Positions 39,778 to 49,850 of a stretch of 63,951 bases of DNA are shown in pieces. Source of the stretch: an uncultured Micromonospora sp. (GTDB taxonomy: Bacteria; Actinomycetota; Actinomycetes; Mycobacteriales; Micromonosporaceae); assembly GCA_937951935.1 (NCBI GenBank), contig CALGAM010000105.1, positions 1 through 63,951 of the forward strand, in the 5' to 3' direction. The position numbers and the translations under genes were made by a program. The notes beneath the pieces are model-generated. The model had not been told where the DNA came from. It searched no databases and worked only from the letters and a program-made list of their open reading frames with translations. Numbering within the stretch: the first letter of the stretch is position 1; each line of letters starts with the position of its first letter.

Positions 39778-41585
39778 CCAACTCGCTCGGGTTGTGTGGC
39801 GGACCACCCGTGCGTCGACGCCGATTCGGCGCTGCGGGGTGCCGGGATGGCGGGAGCCGGGGGCAGGTACGCCGCGGCCCGGGCGGTCGCGGTCATCTTG
39901 GCCCGCTCCGCCTCGACCTCGGGGGGCAGCTCGAACGGGGCCCGGAAGGGGAAGTACGCCGACAGGAAGTCGGTCAGCATCGCGTGCTGCTCGGAGAGGA
40001 GGACCTCGCTCGACTCGGTGTCGTTGAGGCAGAAGACGTCGCTGTGCCGGCGGGCGAGCAGCAGGGCCAGCTTGACCGGGGTGGACGGGTGGGCCAGGTC
40101 GGCGTAGGTGTACTCGATCGTGCCGGGTACCGCGCGGCCGGAGAAGTACGACCAGTAGTGCTGCAGCGACGACGGGATGGACAGGTCCTCGGGGTGCCGG
40201 AACTGGTGGCGGGCGGTGTTCAGCACCTCCGCGGTCAGGTTCTGCTCGATCTCCTCCAGCACGCTCTTGCGCAGCGGGTACGGCACGTGCCGCATCTTCT
40301 GCGTGATGGTCCGGCCGAAGCGCTCCTGGATGTGCCGGCGGTTGTTCTTGCCGGCGGCGGTGACCGGGGCGTCGTGGATGGTCGCCGGGCCGACGTCGAG
40401 CTGGGCGGGGGAGGGGAAGAACTTCGAGATGCCGTTGGCGAGGAAGAAGGTGTCCGGCAGCAGGGGCCGGCCGAAGAACATGTCGTCGTTGCAGTAGATG
40501 AAGTGCTCGCTCAGCCCCGGGATGCGGTGCAGCCGGGACTCGATGGCGTGTGAGTTGAAGGTGGGGAGCTTGCCGGTGTCACCGAAGATCTCGCGGTGCC
40601 GCACCACCCGGACCATCGGGTGCTCCGTGTCCAGCCACGGCGGCACCTGGTCGTCGGTGACCAGGTAGATCTGCCGGATCCAGGGCACGTTGGCGACCAC
40701 CGAGCGCATGGAGTAGCGCAGCTCGTCCCGGCTGATGTACCGGGACATGTTGGCCGCGATGACGTTGATCTCGGCCTCGCCGTTCTCCCGCAGGGCCTGG
40801 TTCTTGCGCTGTTGCCAGTCCGTGTCGTTGCCGTCGACCCAGGTGTAGACCAGGTCGATCGGGAAGGTGACCTGCTCGTACCCGACCGGGGTGAACTCGG
40901 TGCGGGTCCGGTAGGAGACGTCGTCGAAGGGGACGAAGCGGTTGAGCTGGGCGGCGGGGACCATCTCGGTCTGGCCGGCCGCCGGCAGGCTCGGGGCGAC
41001 CTGGTTGCCGCGCGGCGCGACGATCTGGGGCACCGGGGTCGTGGTGCCGGCGGGCTCGGCGCGCCAGAACTCGACCTCGCAGGCGTACTGGCTGCCCAGC
41101 ACGGTGTTGCCACCGGGATCGGTGACCGCGTGGAAGACCTGGATGATCTTGGAGCGCTTGGGGCTGATCGGGTTTCCGGCCTTGTTGACGTGACGGATGA
41201 CGACGCCCCGGTTGCGCCCGGCGGCCTGGGTGAGCGCGCGGAGCACCTCGGACTTGCGGCTGAGCGGCACCGCGACCGCGCTGCGCAGGTCGTCGAGGTG
41301 GCGGACGTAGAAGTTGTCGATGCCGGCGCTTTCGAGCGTCTGGGTGACCAGGTCCAGGTTGCGGCGCCACAGCGCGGCGGGGGTGGCGTCCGCGGCGACG
41401 AGGGCGCGGACCGCGATGCCCCGGTCCTTGACCCGGCGCAGCTGTCCGACCGGCACGGTGGCCCGGCGCGGCGCCATCCGGGTCAGCCGCCGGACCAGCC
41501 ACAGCTGCCGCTGTGGCGGGAGCAACTGGAGGAACCTGAGCCGGTACGCCTTCGGGAGGGCGCGATACACCCGCAGTGCGATCAC
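39774..41585 (-). CDS. Stealth-family sugar-phosphate transferase
   Basis: 603 aa. CR1 IDLVYTWVDGNDTDW (243-257), CR2 from ISRDELRYSMRS to FIYCNDDMFFGRP (284-374), CR3 HVPYPLRKS (about 425) and CR4 CLNDT (about 525) define the family. Residues about 60-240 before CR1 match in layout the region 430-620 of the GT4-Stealth protein, so the two Stealth modules look like duplicates. The C-terminal 50 residues are Ala/Pro-rich. It should transfer a hexose-1-phosphate-type unit in a surface polymer pathway. The start is a GTG at 41585; no SD is obvious. It is the first gene of the unit. Confidence 0.9.
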   Translation of the reverse strand: MIALRVYRALPKAYRLRFLQLLPPQRQLWLVRRLTRMAPRRATVPVGQLRRVKDRGIAVRALVAADATPAALWRRNLDLVTQTLESAGIDNFYVRHLDDLRSAVAVPLSRKSEVLRALTQAAGRNRGVVIRHVNKAGNPISPKRSKIIQVFHAVTDPGGNTVLGSQYACEVEFWRAEPAGTTTPVPQIVAPRGNQVAPSLPAAGQTEMVPAAQLNRFVPFDDVSYRTRTEFTPVGYEQVTFPIDLVYTWVDGNDTDWQQRKNQALRENGEAEINVIAANMSRYISRDELRYSMRSVVANVPWIRQIYLVTDDQVPPWLDTEHPMVRVVRHREIFGDTGKLPTFNSHAIESRLHRIPGLSEHFIYCNDDMFFGRPLLPDTFFLANGISKFFPSPAQLDVGPATIHDAPVTAAGKNNRRHIQERFGRTITQKMRHVPYPLRKSVLEEIEQNLTAEVLNTARHQFRHPEDLSIPSSLQHYWSYFSGRAVPGTIEYTYADLAHPSTPVKLALLLARRHSDVFCLNDTESSEVLLSEQHAMLTDFLSAYFPFRAPFELPPEVEAERAKMTATARAAAYLPPAPAIPAPRSAESASTHGWSATQPERVG

Positions 41586-42176
41586 CGCCGCACCCCCGTC
41601 CTCCCCGCCGACCGCAGACCGGTTGCCGTCACCGTTCTGTCCACGTTTCGCCTCGTCTCCACCAACAGACCGTACGAATCGAACTCAGTAGCCCTGTCAG
41701 GCAGATATCGCCGCGCCCGTAACCGAGTACGGACTCATCCGCGCGCAGCGAAAGGTACCAGCACCGTTCATGTTTTGGACACTGTCCCTGCTGCCTCCGC
41801 AAGCACCCAGATCACCCGGACCCGGCATAGCCGGCAATACCCGTCCGGTCTGGCGTGCTCGATCTAGCCTCCTAGGAAGCCCTTGGCGGAGGTGGCCGCC
41901 GGCACACACGGGTCGGGGGAGATGCGCTCGCGGCAGGGAATGGTGAACAATGACTCTGGAGGAGGGGAGTATTCCTTCGCGGTGGCGTCGTCAACACGGT
42001 TTTCGGTCGGGCTGCCCGACACGACGACCCGGCGCCGCAGGTTGTCGTCGCGCGGCCCGTGGTGCCGGGTGGCGGTGGCGGAAGAGACCTCCGACAGTCA
42101 CCATCATCTACGCCCTGACGCACGGTGCGGTGCGCTGCCGTGCCAGCGGCGCTAGTGTGCCTGCCGGAGGAGCGCA
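41586..42176. other. Intergenic stretch between the Stealth unit and terC
   Basis: 591 nt between divergent genes, lower in GC than the rest of the window (especially 41640-41870). The left part must hold the promoter of the Stealth unit; a CTGACA...TACGGT pair exists on the minus strand but with 20-nt spacing. In the right part an open frame from a TTG at 41883 to 42155 has fairly good GC3, but I recognise nothing in it and see no clear SD. TAGTGT (42153-42158) is a possible -10 for terC. I cannot assign a gene here. Confidence 0.35.
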
Positions 42177-43184
42177 TTGAACGTGTCCGCCTGGGTGTGG
42201 GTCGCCACGCTGGTCGCGCTGACGGCGATCCTCGTGTTGGACCTGTTGATCATCGGCCGCCGTCCCCACGAGCCCAGTCTTCGGGAATCCAGTCTGTGGG
42301 TGACCTTCTACGTCGCCCTCGCGTTGGTCTTCGGGGTCGGCCTGGCCGTCCTCGACAGCTTCACCGTCGCCGGCGAGTTCTACGCCGGTTGGCTGACCGA
42401 GTACAGCCTGTCGGTGGACAACCTCTTCGTCTTCGTGATCATCATGGCCCGGTTCGGGGTGCCCCGGCAGTACCAACAGAGGGTACTGATGATCGGCATC
42501 GTGCTGGCCCTGCTCCTGCGGGGTGGCTTCATCGCCGCCGGCGCCGCGCTGCTGGCCAGGTTCACCTGGGTCTTCTACATCTTCGGCGCCTTCCTCATCT
42601 ACACCGCGGTCAACCTCCTCCGTCAGCGGGGCGAGCCGGCGGAGGAGGAGTTCAAGGAGAACGTCCTGATCCGCTGGAGCCGCCGGGCCCTGCCGATCTC
42701 CCGGGACTTCTCCGGTGCCCGGCTGACCGTCGTCGAGAACAGGCGCCGGCTCTTCACCCCGATGCTGGTCGTGCTGATCGCGATCGGCACCACCGACCTC
42801 GTGTTCGCGCTCGACTCCATCCCGGCCATCTTCGGGATCACCAAGGAGCCGTACCTGGTCTTCACCGCCAACGTCTTCGCGCTGATGGGGCTGCGGCAGC
42901 TCTACTTCCTGCTCGGCGGCCTCCTCGACCGGCTGATCTACCTCAACGTCGGCCTGGCGGTGGTGCTCGGCTTCATCGGGGTGAAGCTGGTCCTGGAGGC
43001 GCTCGCCGGCAACAGCCTGCCGTTCCTCAACGGCGGCGACCCCATCGGCTGGGCGCCGCACGTCCCGATCTGGCTCTCCCTGACCGTCATCCTGGGCACG
43101 CTGGGGGTGGCGACGGCGGCCAGCCTGGTCAAGGCGGCGCGGGACCGCCGGTTGGCCGAGCGGGTGTCGGTCGGCGGGGCATGA
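42177..43184 (+). CDS. TerC-family integral membrane protein
   Basis: 335 aa with about nine hydrophobic helices. The TerC signature motifs with paired acidic residues are present: LTEYSLSVDNLFVFVIIMARF and GTTDLVFALDSIPAIFGIT. TerC proteins are linked to manganese export, including metalation of secreted enzymes, and to tellurite resistance. No yybP-ykoY riboswitch-like leader was recognised. The TTG at 42177 follows GGAGGAG (42166-42172); a GTG at 42183 is 12 nt from the core SD. TerC genes lie near uvrB in other actinobacteria as far as I recall. Confidence 0.93.
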   Translation: MNVSAWVWVATLVALTAILVLDLLIIGRRPHEPSLRESSLWVTFYVALALVFGVGLAVLDSFTVAGEFYAGWLTEYSLSVDNLFVFVIIMARFGVPRQYQQRVLMIGIVLALLLRGGFIAAGAALLARFTWVFYIFGAFLIYTAVNLLRQRGEPAEEEFKENVLIRWSRRALPISRDFSGARLTVVENRRRLFTPMLVVLIAIGTTDLVFALDSIPAIFGITKEPYLVFTANVFALMGLRQLYFLLGGLLDRLIYLNVGLAVVLGFIGVKLVLEALAGNSLPFLNGGDPIGWAPHVPIWLSLTVILGTLGVATAASLVKAARDRRLAERVSVGGA

Positions 43185-43185
43185 G

Positions 43186-43210
43186 GTCCGGGCCGCCGGC
43201 GGTCCCGGAC
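43186..43210. terminator. Hairpin between convergent terC and the NlpC/P60 gene
   Basis: GTCCGGG (43186-43192) and CCCGGAC (43204-43210) close a stem whose interior CCGCCGGCGG is itself palindromic. It starts 2 nt after the terC stop. Confidence 0.65.
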
Positions 43211-43251
43211 GGCCGCCGGCACCGGGTTGGGCGCGGTGACGACGGCGTCGG

Positions 43252-44175
43252 TCAGCAGAGCACCCGGTGCGCCCCGACCAGGGTCGCCTCCCGGTCGGGG
43301 TGCATCGGTTCCTCCACCACCCGTCGCTTGACGTAGCAGGCGTGCAGCATCCGGCGGCTGCCGTCGGGGCCGGGTCGGGCGGTCACGATGCCGATGTGGT
43401 GGATGCGGCGGCCGGGGCGGGCGAAGAAGTAGAGGTCTCCGGGACGTTCCGCGCCGAGGTCGACCGGCGTGGTCGCCGCGGCCTGGTCGTCGGCGTCGCG
43501 GGGCAGCCGGACGCCGAACCGCCGCCAGGCCAGGTGCACCAGGCCGGAGCAGTCGATCCCGTACGTCGACACGCCACCCCACAGGTAGACCACGTCGCGG
43601 AGTCGGCTCGCCACCGCGAGCACCTCCGCCGGGTGCGGCGGTCGGGTCGGCACCACGGTGACGTGGTCGGCGGCGACCCAGAGCGGCCGGTCGTGACCCG
43701 CGACCCGGACCGGACGCCAGCCGCGTTCCGCGGGCCCCGCACCGGCCAGCCGGGTGCCGAGGACGACCCCGGGCAGCGCCACCGGCCCGGCGGGGGCGGT
43801 GTGCAGCGCGGTCGCCGTCGCGGCCACCACGAGGGCGGGTGCCGGAGTGACGTCGTCGGGCTCGGCCAGGTGGTCGACCGGCAACCACCCCGGGTACCCG
43901 CGCGGGTCGAGCTTGGCCGCGGGCTGCTCCACCGCGATCGAGCGTGCCCAACCGTCCGGCCGGATCTCCTCGACCAGCACCCGCTCGCCGAGCAGGAGCT
44001 GGCTGAGCACACAGTCTCCCACCCGCTGCTCGGCGCTCAGCCCGGCGATCCACCCGGGGATGTCGGTGTGCCGGGCCAGCGCCGGTGCGTCGACCGGGCG
44101 TACCGCCTCGGGGCGACTCCACAGGGTGGCCACGGCGACTCGGACGACGGCCTCGTGGCCCGGGCGTACCGCCAT
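43252..44175 (-). CDS. NlpC/P60 cysteine peptidase with SH3-like domains (YkfC type)
   Basis: 307 aa. Two SH3-like beta barrels (about 1-180) precede the catalytic NlpC/P60 domain. The nucleophile lies in YGIDCSGLVHLAWRRFG; the catalytic His is in RRIHHIGIV. This matches Bacillus YkfC-like gamma-D-glutamyl-diamino-acid peptidases, which cut muropeptide stems in the cytoplasm. No signal peptide is seen. The ATG at 44175 follows GAAGGGG. Its neighbour upstream is the L-Ala-D/L-Glu epimerase, which acts on the dipeptide such an enzyme releases. Confidence 0.88.
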   Translation of the reverse strand: MAVRPGHEAVVRVAVATLWSRPEAVRPVDAPALARHTDIPGWIAGLSAEQRVGDCVLSQLLLGERVLVEEIRPDGWARSIAVEQPAAKLDPRGYPGWLPVDHLAEPDDVTPAPALVVAATATALHTAPAGPVALPGVVLGTRLAGAGPAERGWRPVRVAGHDRPLWVAADHVTVVPTRPPHPAEVLAVASRLRDVVYLWGGVSTYGIDCSGLVHLAWRRFGVRLPRDADDQAAATTPVDLGAERPGDLYFFARPGRRIHHIGIVTARPGPDGSRRMLHACYVKRRVVEEPMHPDREATLVGAHRVLC

Positions 44176-44207
44176 GCCGTCCCCTTCGTTGTCGGCTGTT
44201 CGCGCCC

Positions 44208-44228
44208 GACGATATGAAACTTATCGTC
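44208..44228. promoter_or_regulatory. AT-rich dyad between the epimerase and NlpC/P60 genes
   Basis: GACGATA (44208-44214) and TATCGTC (44222-44228) form a perfect 7-bp dyad around a 7-nt centre. It overlaps the epimerase stop codon and lies 33 nt before the NlpC/P60 start. Its size and base content fit a transcription-factor operator better than a terminator. Confidence 0.5.
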
Positions 44229-45366
44229 ACATGGCAACGTCTGGTTGAATATTGCCTTCACGCCTGCCTGGACGGTCCCGTGTCGTCGGAGGGATGCGCA
44301 GGCCGGTGACGCCCAGGCCGGGGGCGTCGGGAAGGATGACGTACGGGGCCTCGTACCGGATGCCCCCCTCGACCGGCGTCCAGGCCAGCCACCAGGCGGC
44401 GTCCAGATCGGAGACGGTGCTGGTGCCGTACGCCCCGACCAGGCTCGCCGCCGCGCCCAGCCCGATGTGGCTCTCCATCATCGAGCCGACCAGCGTCCCC
44501 ACCCCGTGCTCCCGGGCGAGTTCCAGCAGGGTCCGGGCCGGCCCCAGCCCGCCGCACTTGGCCAGCTTGACGTTGACCAGGTCGGCGGCACGCCGCCGGA
44601 TCACCTCGATCAGGTCGCGGACCCCGTACACCGCCTCGTCGGCGAGGATCGGCAGGTCGACGCGCTCGCTGACCCAGGCCAGTCCGGCGATGTCCGGACC
44701 CGGCACCGGCTGCTCGACAAGCTCGACGTCCAGCCCGGCATCCTCGATCGCCCGGATCACCCGCACCGCCTCCCGAGGCGTCCAGCCCTGGTTCGCGTCC
44801 AGCCGGATCCGAGCCTGAGGACCGACGGCGGCCCGGACCGCGCGGACCCGCGCCAGGTCGCCCGCCGGGTCGGTGCCCACCTTGACCTTCAGCACGTCGA
44901 AGCCGTCCGCGATCCGTTGCCTGGCCGCGGCGGCGAGGTCCACGGCGTCACCGGCGGAGAGGGTGACGTCGGTCGGAATCCGTCGGGGCACCCCGCCGAG
45001 CAGCCGGACCAGCGGCACGCCGAGCCGGCGTGCCGCCAGATCGTGCAACGCGACGTCCACCGCGGCCTTGGCCGCCTCGTTGCCCGCGACCGCGCGCCGG
45101 ACCTCGACGCACCGGGCCACCAGGTCGTCGGCGCTGCGCCCGACGAGCACGGGGGCGAGCATCTCCTCCACACAGGCCCGCGCGCCGCCGATCGAGGCGC
45201 CGGTGACCTGCCACACCTGGGGAGCCTCGCCGTAGCCGGACCGCCCGTCGGTGTCGACCACCTCGACCACCAGGGTCTCGACCGTGGTGGTCCGGCGCAG
45301 CGCGGTCACGAACGGGGTGTGCAGCGGTGCGGACAGCCGGTGGGTGCGGACGGCGGCGATCGACAT
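44227..45366 (-). CDS. L-Ala-D/L-Glu (dipeptide) epimerase, enolase superfamily
   Basis: 379 aa. The enolase-superfamily fold of the muconate-lactonising group: capping domain 1-120, then the barrel. The first catalytic Lys is in DVLKVKVGTDP, metal ligands are in IRLDANQGW, VELVEQPV and PILADEAV, and the second Lys is in VNVKLAKCGG. The KVKVG and LADEAV forms fit dipeptide epimerases (YkfB/YcjG), which convert L-Ala-D-Glu from peptidoglycan to L-Ala-L-Glu for reuse. The C-terminal 20 residues are a charged tail. The ATG at 45366 has a leaderless-type -10 box. Other racemase specificities are possible. Confidence 0.87.
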   Translation of the reverse strand: MSIAAVRTHRLSAPLHTPFVTALRRTTTVETLVVEVVDTDGRSGYGEAPQVWQVTGASIGGARACVEEMLAPVLVGRSADDLVARCVEVRRAVAGNEAAKAAVDVALHDLAARRLGVPLVRLLGGVPRRIPTDVTLSAGDAVDLAAAARQRIADGFDVLKVKVGTDPAGDLARVRAVRAAVGPQARIRLDANQGWTPREAVRVIRAIEDAGLDVELVEQPVPGPDIAGLAWVSERVDLPILADEAVYGVRDLIEVIRRRAADLVNVKLAKCGGLGPARTLLELAREHGVGTLVGSMMESHIGLGAAASLVGAYGTSTVSDLDAAWWLAWTPVEGGIRYEAPYVILPDAPGLGVTGLRIPPTTRDRPGRREGNIQPDVAM

Positions 45367-45374
45367 GGCTAGGT

Positions 45375-45380
45375 ACCCTA
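45375..45380 (-). promoter_or_regulatory. Leaderless -10 box of the dipeptide epimerase gene
   Basis: TAGGGT on the minus strand ends 8 nt before the ATG at 45366. It suggests an own promoter in addition to read-through from the serine hydrolase gene. Confidence 0.45.
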
Positions 45381-45413
45381 TCGGTCCCCGCCGGCGTACG
45401 GTGTCGGCGTGGA

Positions 45414-46253
45414 TCAGCCGGTGGGCCCCAGCCGGTGGCGGGCCTCCCAGGCCGCCGCGGAGATCCGGGCGATCAGCCGGCAGGCCGCCTCGTCGTCACC
45501 GGTCGTGCCGGCGGCGCTGGTGCAGACCACGACGGCGTACGGCGGTGCGTCATCCGGGAAGACCATCCCCGCCCCGTGTCGTACCCCGCGGACCCAGCCG
45601 TTCTTGTGGGCGATTCGCGTCCCCGGCGGCAGTCCCGCCGCCAGATCCTCGCCGCGTTCCTGCCGGAAGAGCACGTCGAGCATGGCGGTGCAGGTGGCCG
45701 GCCCGGCGAGCCGGGAGCGGGTGATCGCGCCGAACAGCCCGGCCAGGTCGGCGGCGGTGACCTGGTTGTCCAGGCCGGCGTCCCGGGCGGCGAAGTCCTC
45801 GATCCCCCGGGCGGTACGGCTGTGCCGGGCCCCGCTGTCCGCCCAGACCGCGGCGACCGCGGGCAGCCCGACACGCTCCAGCACCAGGTTGGTGGCGAGG
45901 TTGCTGGACCGGATGATCATCCGCTCCGCGAGCCAGCGCAGCGACGCGGTGCCGCCGAGCCGGTCCCACACCGCGTCGTCGTTGTCGTACTCGGCGGCGC
46001 AGGAGAAGCGCCCGGCCCCCGGTTTCGCCGACGGGAAGTCGTTGACCACCGGCACCGGCGCGTCCAGGTCGAGCGTGCCGTGCTCGGCGGCCCGGTAGAG
46101 GGCGGCCAGGACGGCCACCTTCATCGTGCTGGCCGCGTAGTGCGGGTTGTCCGGCAGTCGGGTGTACGCGGGGCGGAACCCCGGCCGGCCGACGTACACG
46201 GAGACGGTGCCGGGCGTCGCGGCCAGTTCGCTGTCGATCTCGTCCCAGGTCAT
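45414..46253 (-). CDS. Serine hydrolase, class A beta-lactamase-like
   Basis: 279 aa. The penicillin-recognising fold is shown by SXXK in ASTMKV (about 42-47), an SXN-like element in RSSNLATNLV and a KTG-like element in AHKNGWV (Lys-Asn-Gly). There is no signal peptide, so a secreted beta-lactamase is unlikely; a cytoplasmic amidase or peptidase acting on muropeptides or esters is more plausible. It begins 28 nt after the typA stop on the same strand and heads the set epimerase plus NlpC/P60, all reading in one direction. Confidence 0.85.
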   Translation of the reverse strand: MTWDEIDSELAATPGTVSVYVGRPGFRPAYTRLPDNPHYAASTMKVAVLAALYRAAEHGTLDLDAPVPVVNDFPSAKPGAGRFSCAAEYDNDDAVWDRLGGTASLRWLAERMIIRSSNLATNLVLERVGLPAVAAVWADSGARHSRTARGIEDFAARDAGLDNQVTAADLAGLFGAITRSRLAGPATCTAMLDVLFRQERGEDLAAGLPPGTRIAHKNGWVRGVRHGAGMVFPDDAPPYAVVVCTSAAGTTGDDEAACRLIARISAAAWEARHRLGPTG

Positions 46254-46281
46254 GGGCGTCCGGTGGGTGGTCGGTTGGCGG

Positions 46282-48150
<1,869 letters not shown>

Positions 48151-48278
48151 GTCCCCATCCTTCCAGTCCCGGTGCCCGGGACCCGCGTCCGGGTTCCCCC
48201 GGAGGCGAAGGGCGGATTGAGCCGTAATCATGGAAGTGTCCCGTTGTCAGCCTGGTGTGCTGACGAACGGTTCTGGGG

Positions 48279-49703
48279 GTGGACGTGCCGGATGTGCTGG
48301 CGGTGGTGCAGGAGTTGCCGCCGCTTCTCGTCTACCTGGCCGCCGCGCTGCTGGTCGCGCTGGAAACCGCACTGCTCGTCGGTCTGGTGATGCCGGCGGA
48401 GGCGACCCTGCTGCTGGTCGGGTTCCTGGCCTACACCGGCCTGCTGCAGCTGGGTCCCGCGCTTCTGGTGGCGATACTCGCGGCGGCGGTGGGGGACACG
48501 CTGGCGTTCCGCAGCGGCCGGCGACACGGACCGCGGCTGCGGGCCAGCCGCTGGGGCAGCCGGGTCGGACCGGCGCGCTGGCGGCGGGCGGACGCGATGC
48601 TGGGGCGACTCGGCGGACGTGCGGTCCTGGCGGCCCGGTGGGTGGCGTTCGCCCGGACACTGGTGCCCCGGCTGGCCGGAAGTGCCGGGATGCCGTACCG
48701 CCGGTTCGCGCCGTGGAACCTGGCCGGGGTGGTCAGCTGGGTGGGCGGTTCCGTACTGGCCGGGTACCTGGCCGGGGAGTCGTACGAGACGGTCTCCCGC
48801 TACCTGGGCCGGGCGACCGGGGCGGTGCTGTTGCTGATCGTCTTCGTGGTCGCGATCGTGGTGGTCGGCCGCTGGCTGGGCCGCAACCCGGACCCGGCGC
48901 GGGCGTTGCTGGCCCGGGCTGCCGCGCTGCCGCCGGTGCGTTGGCTGATCCGGCGTTACGGTGTGCTGTTCTTCGTGCTGTCGATGCACGTCGGGCCGCA
49001 CTGGACGCTGCTGATCAACCTGGTGGCCGGGTTGGCGCTGCTGTTCGTCGTCGGGCTGGCTCTGGCCTGGCTGCTGGACCTGCTGGTGACACACAGCGGG
49101 TTGGCGGTGCTGGACAGCGCGATCGCCGAGTGGTTCGCGGCGCGGCGTACCGACCAGGTGGCCGAGCTGGCGTACCTCGCGATCGCCGCGCTGCGTGGAC
49201 CGTTGCTGATCCTCGTGGTGGCGGTGGTGGCCGCGCTGCTGGGCTGGCGCAACCGGCCGTGGCGGGCCGACCTGGTGAGCGTGCTCGGCACCGCCGGCGC
49301 GTTCGTACCGCTGGTGGTGCTGGCCCTGGTCGCGGACGTGACCGGGCCGACACGGGACAGTCCGATGACGCTGTTCCCGGCGCAGAACGCGGTGGTGGCG
49401 GCGAGTCTGTGCACGCTGGCCTGGCTGATCGGGCGCAACAGCCGGTGGCCGGTGGCGGTCGCGGCCTGGACGGTGGCGGCGGTGGGGATGGTGACGGTCG
49501 CCGGGGCCCGGCTGTACGTCGGCTGGAGCTCGGCGAGCGAGACGGTGACGTCCATGCTGCTCGGTGTGCTCTGGACGGCGGTCTTCATGGTCGCCTGGGC
49601 GACCCGGGACCGTGCGGTGCGGGTCGTCGACCCCGGGTCGGGCGGCGCGCCGCCGGCGGAGCCGTCCGGACGGGCCGTGGAGGCCGGCCGGCCCAAGCCG
49701 TGA
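48279..49703 (+). CDS. DedA-family protein fused to a degenerate PAP2 domain
   Basis: 474 aa. Residues about 1-200 are a DedA/VTT membrane domain (LVMPAEATLLLVGFLAYTG, GDTLAFRSGRRHG, ARTLVPRLAGSAGMPYRRF), now known to flip phospholipids or undecaprenyl phosphate in several bacteria. Residues about 225-440 are a six-helix PAP2-like domain. Its PSGH motif is replaced by FPAQNAV and its SR-H-D motif by ARLYVGWSSASE, so the catalytic histidines are missing. It is probably not a phosphatase and may bind lipid phosphates. The GTG at 48279 is the likeliest start but has no good SD; a GTG at 48285 is possible. Confidence 0.85.
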   Translation: MDVPDVLAVVQELPPLLVYLAAALLVALETALLVGLVMPAEATLLLVGFLAYTGLLQLGPALLVAILAAAVGDTLAFRSGRRHGPRLRASRWGSRVGPARWRRADAMLGRLGGRAVLAARWVAFARTLVPRLAGSAGMPYRRFAPWNLAGVVSWVGGSVLAGYLAGESYETVSRYLGRATGAVLLLIVFVVAIVVVGRWLGRNPDPARALLARAAALPPVRWLIRRYGVLFFVLSMHVGPHWTLLINLVAGLALLFVVGLALAWLLDLLVTHSGLAVLDSAIAEWFAARRTDQVAELAYLAIAALRGPLLILVVAVVAALLGWRNRPWRADLVSVLGTAGAFVPLVVLALVADVTGPTRDSPMTLFPAQNAVVAASLCTLAWLIGRNSRWPVAVAAWTVAAVGMVTVAGARLYVGWSSASETVTSMLLGVLWTAVFMVAWATRDRAVRVVDPGSGGAPPAEPSGRAVEAGRPKP

Positions 49704-49850
49704 ACGGCGCCGCGGTCGGCGGCGCGGGCTGTGGACACGGGGCGCTGGCGCCGCGGGTTCGCCGGGGTTGGGTACCCGGACGGGTCGGGGTTCGGCGGGC
49801 GGGCGCCAGGGCTGCTGCTAGGGTCCCCCGGGAAGCACGGGGGAGGCGCT

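Noticed and set aside
41883..42155. Possible 90-aa protein before terC
   Set aside because: GC3 is fair, but there is no clear SD, no recognised family and the composition is Arg-rich; left as an undefined intergenic segment.
42100..42176. yybP-ykoY manganese riboswitch before terC
   Set aside because: The leader is too short and no conserved motif or nested hairpins of that riboswitch can be folded.
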